From: Collinsella sp. TF05-9AC
GTDB lineage: Bacteria; Actinomycetota; Coriobacteriia; Coriobacteriales; Coriobacteriaceae
DNA length: 64,000 nucleotides
NCBI RefSeq assembly: GCF_003438495.1
Contig: NZ_QSSH01000006.1
Location: forward strand, 1 to 64,000
Reading direction: 5' to 3'
Position numbers and translations under genes: made by a program. The notes under the pieces were generated by a model that had not been told where the DNA came from, did no database searches, and worked only from the letters and a program-made list of their open reading frames with translations. This document shows, one piece after another, positions 51,214 through 59,546 of this stretch; the first letter of the stretch is position 1; each line of letters opens with the position of its first letter.

Positions 51214-52308
51214 TTACGCAAACAGGCCGTAGATGCTGATGTTGGCCTTGGCGTAGAGGCCGTTAGCATACTCGGTCCACTTGGAGCTGGCGCTCGAAGC
51301 CTGCGAAGAGTACTGCTGGTAAGCAGTGTAGTAGGCGGTCATGGCCTGCTTATAGGTGGCGCTATCGGCCGTAAAGGCATCGTCGGCAAAGGCCTTAGCG
51401 TAGGTGCTGTCGGCGTCCTTCCAAGTGCCCTTCTCGCTATCCCACTCGTCACCGGCAAGGTTGATGATGTAGTCGGCGTAGTCCTTGCTCGCGGTCTCCT
51501 CGTTGCCGTCAGCAGGCTCGGTCGGAGCGGTCGGCATGCTTGCGGAGCTATCGCCCACCTTCTTCTTGTAGAGCTTCTGCAGCGTCGCGGACTGGCGGAC
51601 GATCTGCTTGGCCTGGTCCTTGGACACGCCATACTGCGTGGCCATGGTCTTGTAGTCCGAAGTGCCGATGGAATCCTCGGCGTACTTCTTCATCTCCTTA
51701 GAAGAGACGGTGATGCCCTCGTCCTCGGCAGCGTCGAGCAGGATCTTGTTGCGCACGTAGGACAGGATGACGTCGGCAGAGGGAGCGGTGTAGTTGCCAT
51801 CGCCATCCTTGACGGTGTCGAGGCTGTACTGGCTCTCAATGGCCTCGCGCGCGGTGATGTCGCTCTTCTTGCCGTTGTAGCTGTAGCTTGCCACGGTCGA
51901 ATCGAGCTGGTCCTCGGTGAGGGTCGCCGAGCCGACGCCCTTGCCGCCAAAACCACCGTTGCCGATAAAGAAGCCGACCACAGCAGCGATCACGACTGCA
52001 ACCACGAAGGCGGCAATCATCGTCTTCTTGTGCTTGGATGCGCGGTCGTCTTCGTCGGAACCCAGGATATCGTCGTCCTCGTCCTGCTCCTCGGGCATGA
52101 GGTTCTCGTCGGCGGCGTCCGCGGCGATCTTTGCCTCCAGGCGAGCGTCCTCCTCCTCGGCCGTCGTACCGGCGGCAATATGTTCGGCAGACGTACCGGC
52201 GACCAGATCGATCTTCTCCTCCTCATCACCATCGGGGCCTTCGCCGCGCTCGATGATCTGGATACCGTCGATCTCGTCCTTCTCGTCCTTCTTTTGAATC
52301 AGACCCAT
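51214..52308 (-). CDS. Membrane-anchored protein, possibly SurA-like
   Basis: Protein of 364 residues. Residues 1-95 are very acidic and cytoplasmic, 96-116 are a membrane helix (TMIAAFVVAVVIAAVVGFFIG), and the rest is an extracellular helical domain. Its AREAIESQYSL...VRNKILLDAAEDEGITVSSKEMKKYAEDSIG resembles the N-terminal chaperone domain of SurA/trigger-factor-like proteins, but no prolyl isomerase domain follows. A role in folding or handling exported proteins is a guess. The ATG follows AAGGAG. It is monocistronic between two hairpins. Confidence 0.75.
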   Translation of the reverse strand: MGLIQKKDEKDEIDGIQIIERGEGPDGDEEEKIDLVAGTSAEHIAAGTTAEEEDARLEAKIAADAADENLMPEEQDEDDDILGSDEDDRASKHKKTMIAAFVVAVVIAAVVGFFIGNGGFGGKGVGSATLTEDQLDSTVASYSYNGKKSDITAREAIESQYSLDTVKDGDGNYTAPSADVILSYVRNKILLDAAEDEGITVSSKEMKKYAEDSIGTSDYKTMATQYGVSKDQAKQIVRQSATLQKLYKKKVGDSSASMPTAPTEPADGNEETASKDYADYIINLAGDEWDSEKGTWKDADSTYAKAFADDAFTADSATYKQAMTAYYTAYQQYSSQASSASSKWTEYANGLYAKANISIYGLFA

Positions 52309-52347
52309 ATCGGTTACTCCTTGTTAGGAAACATAGTCCTCAATAGG

Positions 52348-52374
52348 ATACGCCCGACAGAGCGCCGGGCGTAT
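52348..52374. terminator. Hairpin downstream of isocitrate dehydrogenase
   Basis: ATACGCCCG and CGGGCGTAT with a nine-base loop. There is no good T run on either side, so termination is only probable. Confidence 0.45.
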
Positions 52375-52434
52375 TGATTCTTAGGTTATACGCAAACACT
52401 TAAGTACAATTTAGGCGTTTGCAGCGTGCCTACC

Positions 52435-53520
52435 TTAGGCCAGGTGCGCGATAACGGCATCGGCAAAGGCCTGCGTGCCCACGGCCCCCTCGACGGAGCC
52501 GGTCTGGGCACGACGCACGTCACCGGTAACCTGCTCGCCCTCGTCGAGCGTGGCAGATACGGCGGCGCGAATGCGATTGGCAGCGTCGTTCTCGCCCAGG
52601 TGATCGAGCATCATCGCAGCAGAAAGGATCTCGGCCGTGGGGTTGGCGATATCCTGGCCAGCGATATCGGGCGCGGAGCCGTGCGTTGCCTCGAAGATGG
52701 CGCAGTCGACACCGATGTTGGAGCCGGGGGCCATCCCTAAGCCACCCACCAGGCCGGCGCACAGGTCGCTCACGATGTCGCCGTACAGGTTGGGCAGCAC
52801 CAGGACATCGAAGTCGTTGGGGTTCTGGACCAGGCCCATGCAAGTGGCGTCGACAATCTTGTCGTTGAACTCGATATCGGGATAGTTGGCGGCCACCTCG
52901 CGCGCAACGCGCAGGAACAGGCCGTCGGTCGCCTTCATGATGTTGGCCTTATGCACGGCCGTCACCTTTTTGCGGCCGCAGCGGCGGGCATACTCAAAGG
53001 CGTACTCCACAATACGGCGACTCTTGGCGATGGAGATCGGCTTAATTGAGATGGCGGAATCGGCGGCGAAGGTCTTCTGACCCGAGCGCTCGACAAGCTG
53101 CGAGAGCTCCTCGACCTCGGCAGCCCCCTCATCGAACTCGATGCCAGCGTAGAGGTCCTCGGTGTTCTCGCGCACGATGACCAGGTCGACATCGCGAAAG
53201 CGCGATCCGTCGCCCGGCTGCGACAGGCAGGGGCGCACGCAGGCGTACAGGTCGAAGTGCTTGCGCAGGGCGACGTTAACGCTGCGGAAACCCGTGCCGA
53301 CCGGCGTGGTGATGGGACCCTTGATGGCAACCTTGGTCTCGGCGACCGCATCGAGCACGTGCTGGGGCAGTGGCGTGCCAAACTCGTCCATGACGCCGGC
53401 ACCGGCCTCCTGGACATTCCAATTGATCTGGACACCGGTGGCCTCGACCACGCGGCGCATGGCCTGCGTAATCTCGGGACCGATACCGTCACCGGGAATC
53501 AGGACTACATCGTGCGCCAT
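52435..53520 (-). CDS. NAD-dependent isocitrate/isopropylmalate dehydrogenase family protein
   Basis: Enzyme of 361 residues of the beta-decarboxylating dehydrogenase family. [17 protein letters not shown] opens it, and [16 protein letters not shown] is typical of isocitrate dehydrogenase. [27 protein letters not shown] carries the conserved Asp residues and [19 protein letters not shown] the nucleotide site. It most likely turns isocitrate into 2-oxoglutarate with NAD. The ATG follows GAGGAG. It is last in a leftward group of four genes that are closely packed. Confidence 0.88.
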   Translation of the reverse strand: MAHDVVLIPGDGIGPEITQAMRRVVEATGVQINWNVQEAGAGVMDEFGTPLPQHVLDAVAETKVAIKGPITTPVGTGFRSVNVALRKHFDLYACVRPCLSQPGDGSRFRDVDLVIVRENTEDLYAGIEFDEGAAEVEELSQLVERSGQKTFAADSAISIKPISIAKSRRIVEYAFEYARRCGRKKVTAVHKANIMKATDGLFLRVAREVAANYPDIEFNDKIVDATCMGLVQNPNDFDVLVLPNLYGDIVSDLCAGLVGGLGMAPGSNIGVDCAIFEATHGSAPDIAGQDIANPTAEILSAAMMLDHLGENDAANRIRAAVSATLDEGEQVTGDVRRAQTGSVEGAVGTQAFADAVIAHLA

Positions 53521-53526
53521 AATCTG

Positions 53527-54225
53527 TTACTCCTCGTTTTCGGCGTCGTCAGATTTTTTAACGCTAGCACGCTTCTTCTTTTTGGAGAGATCAAGGTCAA
53601 AGCGTTTAACAAGCATTTCGCAAATCTCGCTCGAACGGGCTTTGAGATAGCTGCCCTTGCCGTTCTCGGCATCGAACTTAAGGCGCAGCGCGAGCTTCTC
53701 GGCGACCTCGGCGTCGATCTCGTCCTGGCCAAACTCGTACAGGCAACCGAGCATGTCGCGATACTCGAGGTCGCCGTGGTAGCACTGAATGGCCTCGTCC
53801 AGGATGGGCCAAGCCTCGCGCGAACGCTCGACACTCGTGGCGCCCCACACGCACAGCAGGCGGAAGGCGGCATAGCGCAGCGTGGAGGAAATCTCGTCGA
53901 ACAGTGCGGTCTCGGCGCCCTCAAAGGCATCGCCCAGCTGCTCGGGACAGGTGGTGGCAAGCGCCGTCAGGGCATCGAGGGCCTCCCAGCGGGTCTGAGC
54001 CTCGGGGCGGTCGAGCGCCTCGATCAGCGCGGGGACGCAGGGCACGACGCGCTGCGGATCGCGCTCGGCGAGCAGGTGCAGCACGCGGGCGGCAAACTGG
54101 CGGATGCGGCGCGTGGGGCAGCCGAGCTCCTGGACCAGACGGTCGACGGCGTTCTCGTTCTCCTCTGCCAGCTGAAGCTGTGCCAGCTCCTCGTCGGTGA
54201 GCTGTTCGTCTTTGTTTTCTGCCAT
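53527..54225 (-). CDS. HEAT-repeat-like protein
   Basis: Soluble helical protein of 232 residues. Repeated helical pairs such as RRIRQFAARVLHLLAERDPQRVVPCVPALIEALDRPEAQTRWEALDALTAL look like HEAT or armadillo repeats (about 35-165). The N-terminus is acidic and the C-terminus Lys-rich, then acidic. Such proteins are scaffolds; no partner is evident. It lies six bases before isocitrate dehydrogenase and 15 bases after the membrane-protein gene, so it is in one operon. Confidence 0.75.
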   Translation of the reverse strand: MAENKDEQLTDEELAQLQLAEENENAVDRLVQELGCPTRRIRQFAARVLHLLAERDPQRVVPCVPALIEALDRPEAQTRWEALDALTALATTCPEQLGDAFEGAETALFDEISSTLRYAAFRLLCVWGATSVERSREAWPILDEAIQCYHGDLEYRDMLGCLYEFGQDEIDAEVAEKLALRLKFDAENGKGSYLKARSSEICEMLVKRFDLDLSKKKKRASVKKSDDAENEE

Positions 54226-54240
54226 AGTTACCTCTTTTTA

Positions 54241-54669
54241 CTATTTCTTAGCGTGCTTGCCAGCACCCTTGCTGTCATCGGTGACCGAGATGAGCTGTCG
54301 GTCGGCCGCGCCATTACGACGCGCACGGCGGCGTTCCTCGGCATCGCCCGCGTCGGCGGCGGCGCGGTGTGCCTTGTTGACGTTAAAGACCTCGTCGTGC
54401 TTGCGCCACGGACCGACGGACTCGCCAAAGCTCATCTTAAGGCCGGCGATAAAGCCGCCGAGCCAGCCGATCGGCGCAAACTGCACCAGCGGTAACAGCG
54501 AGAACACCCAGGTCAGCAGGACGACTGCCGCCGCGCCTGCAAAGTTGGCAATCCAGTAGTCGCGCTTGGTGATGACGCGCTTTTCGCACGCCCACTGGCC
54601 GCACAAAAAGCCGATGTAGATCGCAAAGAGAAAGAGCACCAGCGCAAGCACCACGAACGTCAAGCTCAT
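54241..54669 (-). CDS. Small membrane protein of unknown function
   Basis: Protein of 142 residues with two N-terminal membrane helices (SLTFVVLALVLFLFAIYIGFLCG at about 2-24, and YWIANFAGAAAVVLLTWVFSLLPLV) and a possible re-entrant stretch (GWLGGFIAGLKMSFG). A basic cytoplasmic tail follows. I do not recognise a family. Its ATG overlaps the stop of the upstream dehydrogenase-like gene (ATGA), indicating translational coupling. Confidence 0.7.
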   Translation of the reverse strand: MSLTFVVLALVLFLFAIYIGFLCGQWACEKRVITKRDYWIANFAGAAAVVLLTWVFSLLPLVQFAPIGWLGGFIAGLKMSFGESVGPWRKHDEVFNVNKAHRAAADAGDAEERRRARRNGAADRQLISVTDDSKGAGKHAKK

Positions 54670-55754
54670 AGGCGCTGCTCCCCGTGATGGTGGCCGCAGC
54701 AGCACTCGTGGCCGTCGTCATGACCGTGGCCGCCGCAGCACTCGTGGTCCTCGCCATGGTGGTGGCCACAACCGCACTCGTGATCGTCGTCATGCTCGCC
54801 GCAACCGCAGCCTTCCTCGTGAGCGCCATGCTCCTCGGGACGATACTGCGACCAGTCCAGACCGGCGGCGATGGCGTCGGCCTCCTCCTTATAGAGGACC
54901 GTGACGGCCTGGGTGCCCAGCTTGGCGCCACCGATGGCATCGAGCATGTCGTAAAGCGTAAAGGCCACGTCGGCGCCGGGCAGCGCAAGCTCGCGGTCGT
55001 CGGCATAGGCGAGCGCCAAGCGCAGGTCCTTGATGAAGTGCTCGACCATAAAGCCGGGCTTGTAATCGCCGTCGAGCGCCTTGGGCGCCAGGCTCTCCAT
55101 GGCACCGGACTTGCCGGTGCCACCCAGGATCATCTGACGGGTCTTCTCAAGATCAAGGCCGCTCAGCTCGGCAAACGCCATGGCGTCTGCCATGCCGACC
55201 ATGCAGGCGCCCAGCGACACCTGGTTGGCAAGCTTGGCAGCCTGGCCCTTGCCGGCGCCATCGAAGCAGCAGATGGTTGCCGCAAAGGTGGAAAGGATGT
55301 CGCGGACCGGCGCGATGTCGTTCTCGGTGGCGCCCACGATAGCCGTAAGCGTGCCGGCGATAGCTCCCGACTCGCCGCCGGTGACGGGGCAGTCAAACGC
55401 CATGCGGCCGGAGACCTGGGCGGCCTCGGCAATGTCACGCGCCAGCTCGGGCGAGCTCGTGGTAAGGTCGATCAGGACTGCGCCGGGCTTAGTGCACGCG
55501 AGCAGACCGTCACCCGCCAGGTAGAGCTCCTCGACCTCGGAGGGATAACCCACCATGGTAAAGACGACGTCGGCGTTCGCCGCGGCATCTGCCGGCGTAT
55601 CGGCCCAGACGGCACCGCGCTCAACGAGCGCTGCGGCCTTGGACTTGGTGCGGTTGTTGACCGTGACGGGATAGCCAGCGTCCAGAATGTGGCCGGCAAT
55701 GGGGGCACCCATAATTCCGGTGCCGATAAATGCGACAGAGAGCTTGTTTGCCAT
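54666..55754 (-). CDS. 3-hydroxyisobutyrate-dehydrogenase-like protein with a Cys/His-rich tail
   Basis: Oxidoreductase of 362 residues. An N-terminal NAD(P) domain begins AFIGTGIMGAPIAGHI. DCPVTGGESGA is the substrate motif, and the catalytic Lys lies in GKGQAAKLANQ near residue 170, as in 3-hydroxyisobutyrate and tartronate-semialdehyde (GarR) reductases. After the normal end, near residue 305, comes a tail of 56 residues with 14 His and 9 Cys in motifs like CGCGHHHGEDHECC. This tail is unusual for the family and looks like a metal-binding or storage segment. Confidence 0.87.
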   Translation of the reverse strand: MANKLSVAFIGTGIMGAPIAGHILDAGYPVTVNNRTKSKAAALVERGAVWADTPADAAANADVVFTMVGYPSEVEELYLAGDGLLACTKPGAVLIDLTTSSPELARDIAEAAQVSGRMAFDCPVTGGESGAIAGTLTAIVGATENDIAPVRDILSTFAATICCFDGAGKGQAAKLANQVSLGACMVGMADAMAFAELSGLDLEKTRQMILGGTGKSGAMESLAPKALDGDYKPGFMVEHFIKDLRLALAYADDRELALPGADVAFTLYDMLDAIGGAKLGTQAVTVLYKEEADAIAAGLDWSQYRPEEHGAHEEGCGCGEHDDDHECGCGHHHGEDHECCGGHGHDDGHECCCGHHHGEQRL

Positions 55755-55852
55755 GAAACCTTTCCTTTTGGGTTGGGTGTTATTACCAGGTTGAATACTC
55801 GGTGCCAGCGTTTGGGCTGTGAGTCGAGGGCGATTACGGACGCATCGCTTGC

Positions 55853-56809
55853 CTACTGCCCGCGCACGCGGCGAGCGATACGGTCGGAAAGCGAGGCTTT
55901 CTCGGCGCGGTTCTTACCCCAAAACGCAAGTGCCACCATGCCGGGCCCCACGTGCGAGCCGATGGTGGGACCCACGGAGCCGCGAATGATCGTGACGTCG
56001 GCGCAACCCTCCTCCTTGCGGATGGCGGCTTCGAGCCAGTCACCATCCTTTTCGGCATCGGCCGTCATGATGGCGATGGGCATGGTGCGATCGGGCACGT
56101 AGTTCTCGCGGAACGACTTGAGGATGGACTTGAGCGCCTTCTTGCGGCCGCGGTTGACGCCGATCAGCGACAGCGAGCCGGCCAGGTCGTAGGAGAGCTC
56201 GGGCTTGACGTCGAGCTTTGCCGTGAGCTGCGCCGCCGCGGGAGGAATGCGGCCGCCGGCAGCCAGTGCGTCGAAGCTCTCGAGCGTAAAGTAGCCGTGC
56301 ACGTAGGTCTTTGCCTCGTTTGCCCAATCGACCAGCTGCTTGGCGGTCAGTCCCGCCGAACGCTGGCGCACGGCCTCGAGCGCCAAGAGCGCACCGGTCG
56401 CGCAGGGCAGAGCGTTGTCGACCACGTAGAGCTCAAAGTTGGGATACTCGGCGCGCACGACATCTGCCGCCTGGCACGCGGAGTTGTAGCTCGACGACAG
56501 CGCCGAGGTAAAGCACAGGTAGACCGTGGGCGTGCCCTCTTTGGCGCACTCGGTAAAAAACTCGATATAGCGACCGAGCGACACAGCCGAGGTGGACACG
56601 CGGGCACCGGCGCGCATGCGGTCGTAGAACTCCTTAGGGCTCATGCTCGACCAGATGTCGTCTGTGCGCTCCTCGCCATCGATAATGAAAGGGAAACCCA
56701 GGATATCGACATCGAGGTTCGCGGCGACCTCGGGGCTAAAGTCGCAGCAGGTATCGACGACGATGCGGCAACGGTTCGAATGACCGGCGGATGCGGCCTT
56801 GTCTATCAA
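55853..56809 (-). CDS. DegV-family fatty-acid-binding protein
   Basis: Protein of 318 residues of the DegV/FakB family, whose members hold fatty acids for the FakA kinase. IVVDTCCDFSPEV is the N-terminal lipid-binding region, followed by VSTSAVSLGRYIEFFTECAKEGTPTVYLCFTSALSSSYNSA and a C-terminal GPTIGSHVGPGMVALAFWGKNR with the conserved His. The start is TTG after AAGGAG. The signature DTS/DTCCD has Cys-Cys where Ser-Thr is common. The fatty acid kinase partner is not in the window. Confidence 0.88.
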   Translation of the reverse strand: MIDKAASAGHSNRCRIVVDTCCDFSPEVAANLDVDILGFPFIIDGEERTDDIWSSMSPKEFYDRMRAGARVSTSAVSLGRYIEFFTECAKEGTPTVYLCFTSALSSSYNSACQAADVVRAEYPNFELYVVDNALPCATGALLALEAVRQRSAGLTAKQLVDWANEAKTYVHGYFTLESFDALAAGGRIPPAAAQLTAKLDVKPELSYDLAGSLSLIGVNRGRKKALKSILKSFRENYVPDRTMPIAIMTADAEKDGDWLEAAIRKEEGCADVTIIRGSVGPTIGSHVGPGMVALAFWGKNRAEKASLSDRIARRVRGQ

Positions 56810-56824
56810 AGCGACTCCTTACGT

Positions 56825-56857
56825 AAAAAGGCGGCCACCCGCATGGGATGGCCGCCA
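56825..56857 (-). terminator. Terminator of the hibernation factor gene
   Basis: GGCGGCCA and TGGCCGCC form the stem, with a TTTTTACG tail on the minus strand. Confidence 0.8.
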
Positions 56858-56885
56858 ACCGTTAACTCATGCAAGTTAACGTATT

Positions 56886-57470
56886 TTACTCGTCAAGTGT
56901 TTCGATGCGGGGCTTGATGATGCCATATCCACCATTCTTACGGTGATACACCACATTGATGAGACCGGTCGTCGCGTTCTCGAACACGTAGAAGTCGTGG
57001 CCCAGCAAATCGGTCTGCACCAGCGCCTGCTCCTCGGTCATCGGGGTGACATCGATGACCTTCTCGCGGACGAGCAGGTCGTCGTCCTCCTCGGGCAGCA
57101 GCAGGTCGGCCAGATCCTCAACGCGCTCGACCGGCGCGACATCCGCGGCACTGGCACCACCCTGGCGGTTGTCCACGACCTTGGTCTTGAACTTGCGCAG
57201 CTGGCGGGTGACCTTATCGGCGGAGAGGTCGATGGCGGCGTACATATCTGCACCGTGCTCGGCAACGCGAATCACCGAACCGCGGACACGAACCGTAACC
57301 TCGACGATTGCCGGGTTGGGGTTCGAGGGGTTCTTCTCATAGCGAAGTACAACGTCGACCGTCATGGGCTCGATATCGAAAACCTTGAGCGCCTCGCCGA
57401 TCTTCTCATCCACATGCGCACGCAGAGCATCGGTTACCGTCGTCTTGCGTCCAGAAACCTTGATATCCAT
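56886..57470 (-). CDS. hpf: Long-form ribosome hibernation promoting factor
   Basis: Protein of 194 residues that binds the 30S decoding region and pairs ribosomes into inactive 100S dimers. Residues 1-100 are the HPF/RaiA fold (MDIKVSGRKTTVTDALRAHVDEKIGEALKVFD). Residues 135-194 are the C-terminal dimerising domain of the long form (PMTEEQALVQTDLLGHDFYVFENATTGLINVVYHRKNGGYGIIKP). The ATG follows GGAG. It is monocistronic. The 317-base region upstream holds a CGCACTTT/AAAGTGCG hairpin at 57592-57615 and presumably its promoter. Confidence 0.93.
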   Translation of the reverse strand: MDIKVSGRKTTVTDALRAHVDEKIGEALKVFDIEPMTVDVVLRYEKNPSNPNPAIVEVTVRVRGSVIRVAEHGADMYAAIDLSADKVTRQLRKFKTKVVDNRQGGASAADVAPVERVEDLADLLLPEEDDDLLVREKVIDVTPMTEEQALVQTDLLGHDFYVFENATTGLINVVYHRKNGGYGIIKPRIETLDE

Positions 57471-57687
57471 ACGTGGCTCCAATCTGCCTCGGGGACTTAC
57501 TGTACTGGCTATGTACCCATTGCCGTGCATTTAATCACGCGGATTCCCAAAGACCCGAATAACGATTGCTTGATACCGCATACCGAAGTCTCGCACTTTT
57601 CTGTGGCAAAGTGCGCTATAGGAGGGCGACGGCGACTTTGGTTCTGCACCTAAAAAATGTCTTTGACCTGCTGGTTTTACGGAAACG

Positions 57688-57721
57688 AAAAAGCCGGGCT
57701 CCCCTGTTGGGAAAGCCCGGC
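57688..57721 (-). terminator. Terminator of the solute-binding lipoprotein gene
   Basis: GCCGGGCT and AGCCCGGC with extra pairing inside, then TTTTTCG on the minus strand. Confidence 0.8.
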
Positions 57722-57787
57722 AATGCGTGTTGAAACCGTGAAGAGGCGTCTCTCTTAGCGCATAGGAGACGCCACCCCTAGCAATAA

Positions 57788-58795
57788 CTAGCTATTGAGC
57801 TTGTTAATGTCGTCGTCGGTGATAGCGCCCTCTTGGCTGGACGATTTGCTCTCAGAGGACAAGTCATCGCTGCTGGAATCGGAGGATTCATCGCCGGAGG
57901 ACATGGTCTCACTGGACTCAGAGTCGCCCGACTGCACGTTAACGCCCGAAACCGTCTTAGTGGTGAGGTCGTAGGGTATCGTGCCATACCAGACAGAGTG
58001 GACCGCCTCGAGCGTGCCGTCGGCCGTAATACCGTCGAGGGCATCGCTCACGGCACGGCACAGCTCGTCGTTGGCAGCAAGGCCCGCAACGCCGAGCGTC
58101 GAGGGCGTCTCGAGAGCGCCAACGTAGGAGATCTGGCTCATCAGACGTGCAAGGTAACCGCCGGCAGTGGAATCGCAGATCACATAGTCGACCTCGCCGG
58201 ACTCGAGCGCTTCAAAGCACTCGTTGATGTTGGAGTAGGTCTTTTGGTTGGCGGTGATGCTCTGCTTAGCAAGCGCCTCCTGCGAGGCCGAGGACGTCTG
58301 AACGCCCAGGGTGGACGTGTTAAGGGTATCGGTGGAAACGCTTAGCGACCCACCATCGCTAGTTTTACCGAACACGGAAGTGGCATCGTACAGGCAGGTG
58401 CCGAGCGAGCTAATGTCCCCGTCCGTGGAGTTAATCTCGCCGATAAAGATATCGGCCTTTTTGTCGCCGAGCGCGGAATCTGCCGAAGACGCATCGACAA
58501 AGGCGACCTTAAGGCCCATGCGGCTTGCGAGAGCGCGGGCGGCGTCAACCGCATACCCCGTGAGCTCGCCGTCGGCGTCCTGCATGGCCTGCGGCGCATC
58601 GGAAGTATCGAGGGCGACCGTCAGGGTTCCGGGAGTGACCAGGGCATCGTCCGACACCGCCGGCGTGACGGTCTCGTACTCGATCTGGTCGATCGTGGGA
58701 GTCGTGAACGTAGACAGCGGGTTGAACGCGCATCCGCTCAGGCCCAAAACGGCAATGACCGCTGCGGTCCCAGCACCCAACCGAGCCGCGTGCAT
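57788..58795 (-). CDS. Solute-binding lipoprotein (family 3, amino-acid type)
   Basis: Exported lipoprotein of about 335 residues. A signal peptide ends in the lipobox LSGC (AAVIAVLGLSGCAF, Cys near residue 23). The bacterial family 3 binding domain spans about 55-280 (LTVALDTSDAPQAMQDADGELTGYAVDAARALASRMGL). The last 55 residues are a Ser/Glu/Asp-rich tail. No permease or ATPase gene is adjacent. I start it at the ATG after GAGGGG; an ATG six codons upstream is also possible. The frame stays open for about 170 codons further upstream, but a lipobox in mid-protein would make no sense. Confidence 0.85.
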   Translation of the reverse strand: MHAARLGAGTAAVIAVLGLSGCAFNPLSTFTTPTIDQIEYETVTPAVSDDALVTPGTLTVALDTSDAPQAMQDADGELTGYAVDAARALASRMGLKVAFVDASSADSALGDKKADIFIGEINSTDGDISSLGTCLYDATSVFGKTSDGGSLSVSTDTLNTSTLGVQTSSASQEALAKQSITANQKTYSNINECFEALESGEVDYVICDSTAGGYLARLMSQISYVGALETPSTLGVAGLAANDELCRAVSDALDGITADGTLEAVHSVWYGTIPYDLTTKTVSGVNVQSGDSESSETMSSGDESSDSSSDDLSSESKSSSQEGAITDDDINKLNS

Positions 58796-58813
58796 CAAGC
58801 TGCCCCTCACCAT

Positions 58814-59144
58814 GTCCACTACCCTGCCTTCTGTGTCGTATACGATCCGTGCGTTGCGCGGAATATCAGGTTGTTCCCACCAGCTGACCTGGTATTTGAC
58901 CCCACACTTGCGCACCGGGGTGTTTGCTCGGGAGGCCGCAGCCACCTTCACGACTGACCCGCTCGCCCGCGAGGCGGTATTGCCCCAAAGAAAGTAGAAC
59001 GGACGGTGCGGCTTACATCTAGGACGCGCCATGATCGCGCCGCGCGCACGCGGTCGCTTACGTGGATCCCTTTGACCGCGTCTGTCTTGGACTAGGATGG
59101 ACATTTCGTCCGTCCGCAACCACAGCCTGGCAGGAACGTAGCGC
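58814..59144 (-). other. Long leader region of the lipoprotein gene
   Basis: About 330 bases between a good promoter and the start codon. The stretch is G/C-rich and has several short stems. The region is open in the lipoprotein's frame and includes an ATG before ARPRCKPHRPFYF, so an N-terminally extended product cannot be excluded. I recognise no known RNA family. Confidence 0.3.
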
Positions 59145-59173
59145 ATTATAGCTAAGTTCAAGCTATAGTTTAA
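59145..59173 (-). promoter_or_regulatory. Promoter of the lipoprotein gene
   Basis: On the minus strand TTAAAC and a perfect TATAAT are separated by 17 bases. Confidence 0.55.
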
Positions 59174-59289
59174 GGTTAGGGACGTTATTCGCATCGCGAG
59201 CACAGATTTCGCAGGTCGGGGCGGACCATTCGTGCCCCCATGAAGCCCGGAGCTCCCCCACGGGGAGCCCCGGGGCACCCGTCTCAGGG

Positions 59290-59516
59290 TGCCGTGTGCA
59301 AAAAACGGCAAATATGAGTACTGCTACCAATTTAGTAGCAGCGTATTTCCGCCCCACGAGCCCTTTTTGAGTTCCGCACAGCCCGCTTGGCGCCAAGATA
59401 TTCCACATTCGTTTATTATCTCTTCGCTGAATCCAGTTTTTCGGCCCAAGTTTCTTTATTTTTGCTGTCACTAATCTAGTAACAGTACTCATATTTGCCG
59501 TTTTTTGCACATGGCA
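59290..59516. mobile_element. MITE-like element with long terminal inverted repeats
   Basis: Terminal arms of about 38 bases (59290-59327 and 59479-59516, each beginning TGCCRTGTGCAAAAAACGGC) differ at two positions. Similarity continues weakly to about 50 bases. Each arm carries its own small hairpin (CTGCTAC/GTAGCAG on the left, CTGT/ACAG on the right). The interior of about 115 bases has no gene. This is the form of a non-autonomous transposon. I see no clear target-site duplication. Confidence 0.65.
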
Positions 59517-59546
59517 TATAAACAGACCCCCTATAAAGCCATAGTT

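Noticed and set aside
58870..58920. Signal recognition particle RNA, suggested by CCAGGTCAG with GGGAA nearby
   Set aside because: The conserved domain IV loops with the GGAA tetraloop and the symmetric internal loop are not present in the right order.
57788..59311. A 507-residue version of the solute-binding protein
   Set aside because: The signal peptide and lipobox would be buried in the middle, and a terminal inverted repeat and a promoter lie inside the extension.
59163..59510. Reading frames on both strands through the MITE-like element
   Set aside because: They use the inverted repeats themselves, have no ribosome binding sites and resemble no protein.
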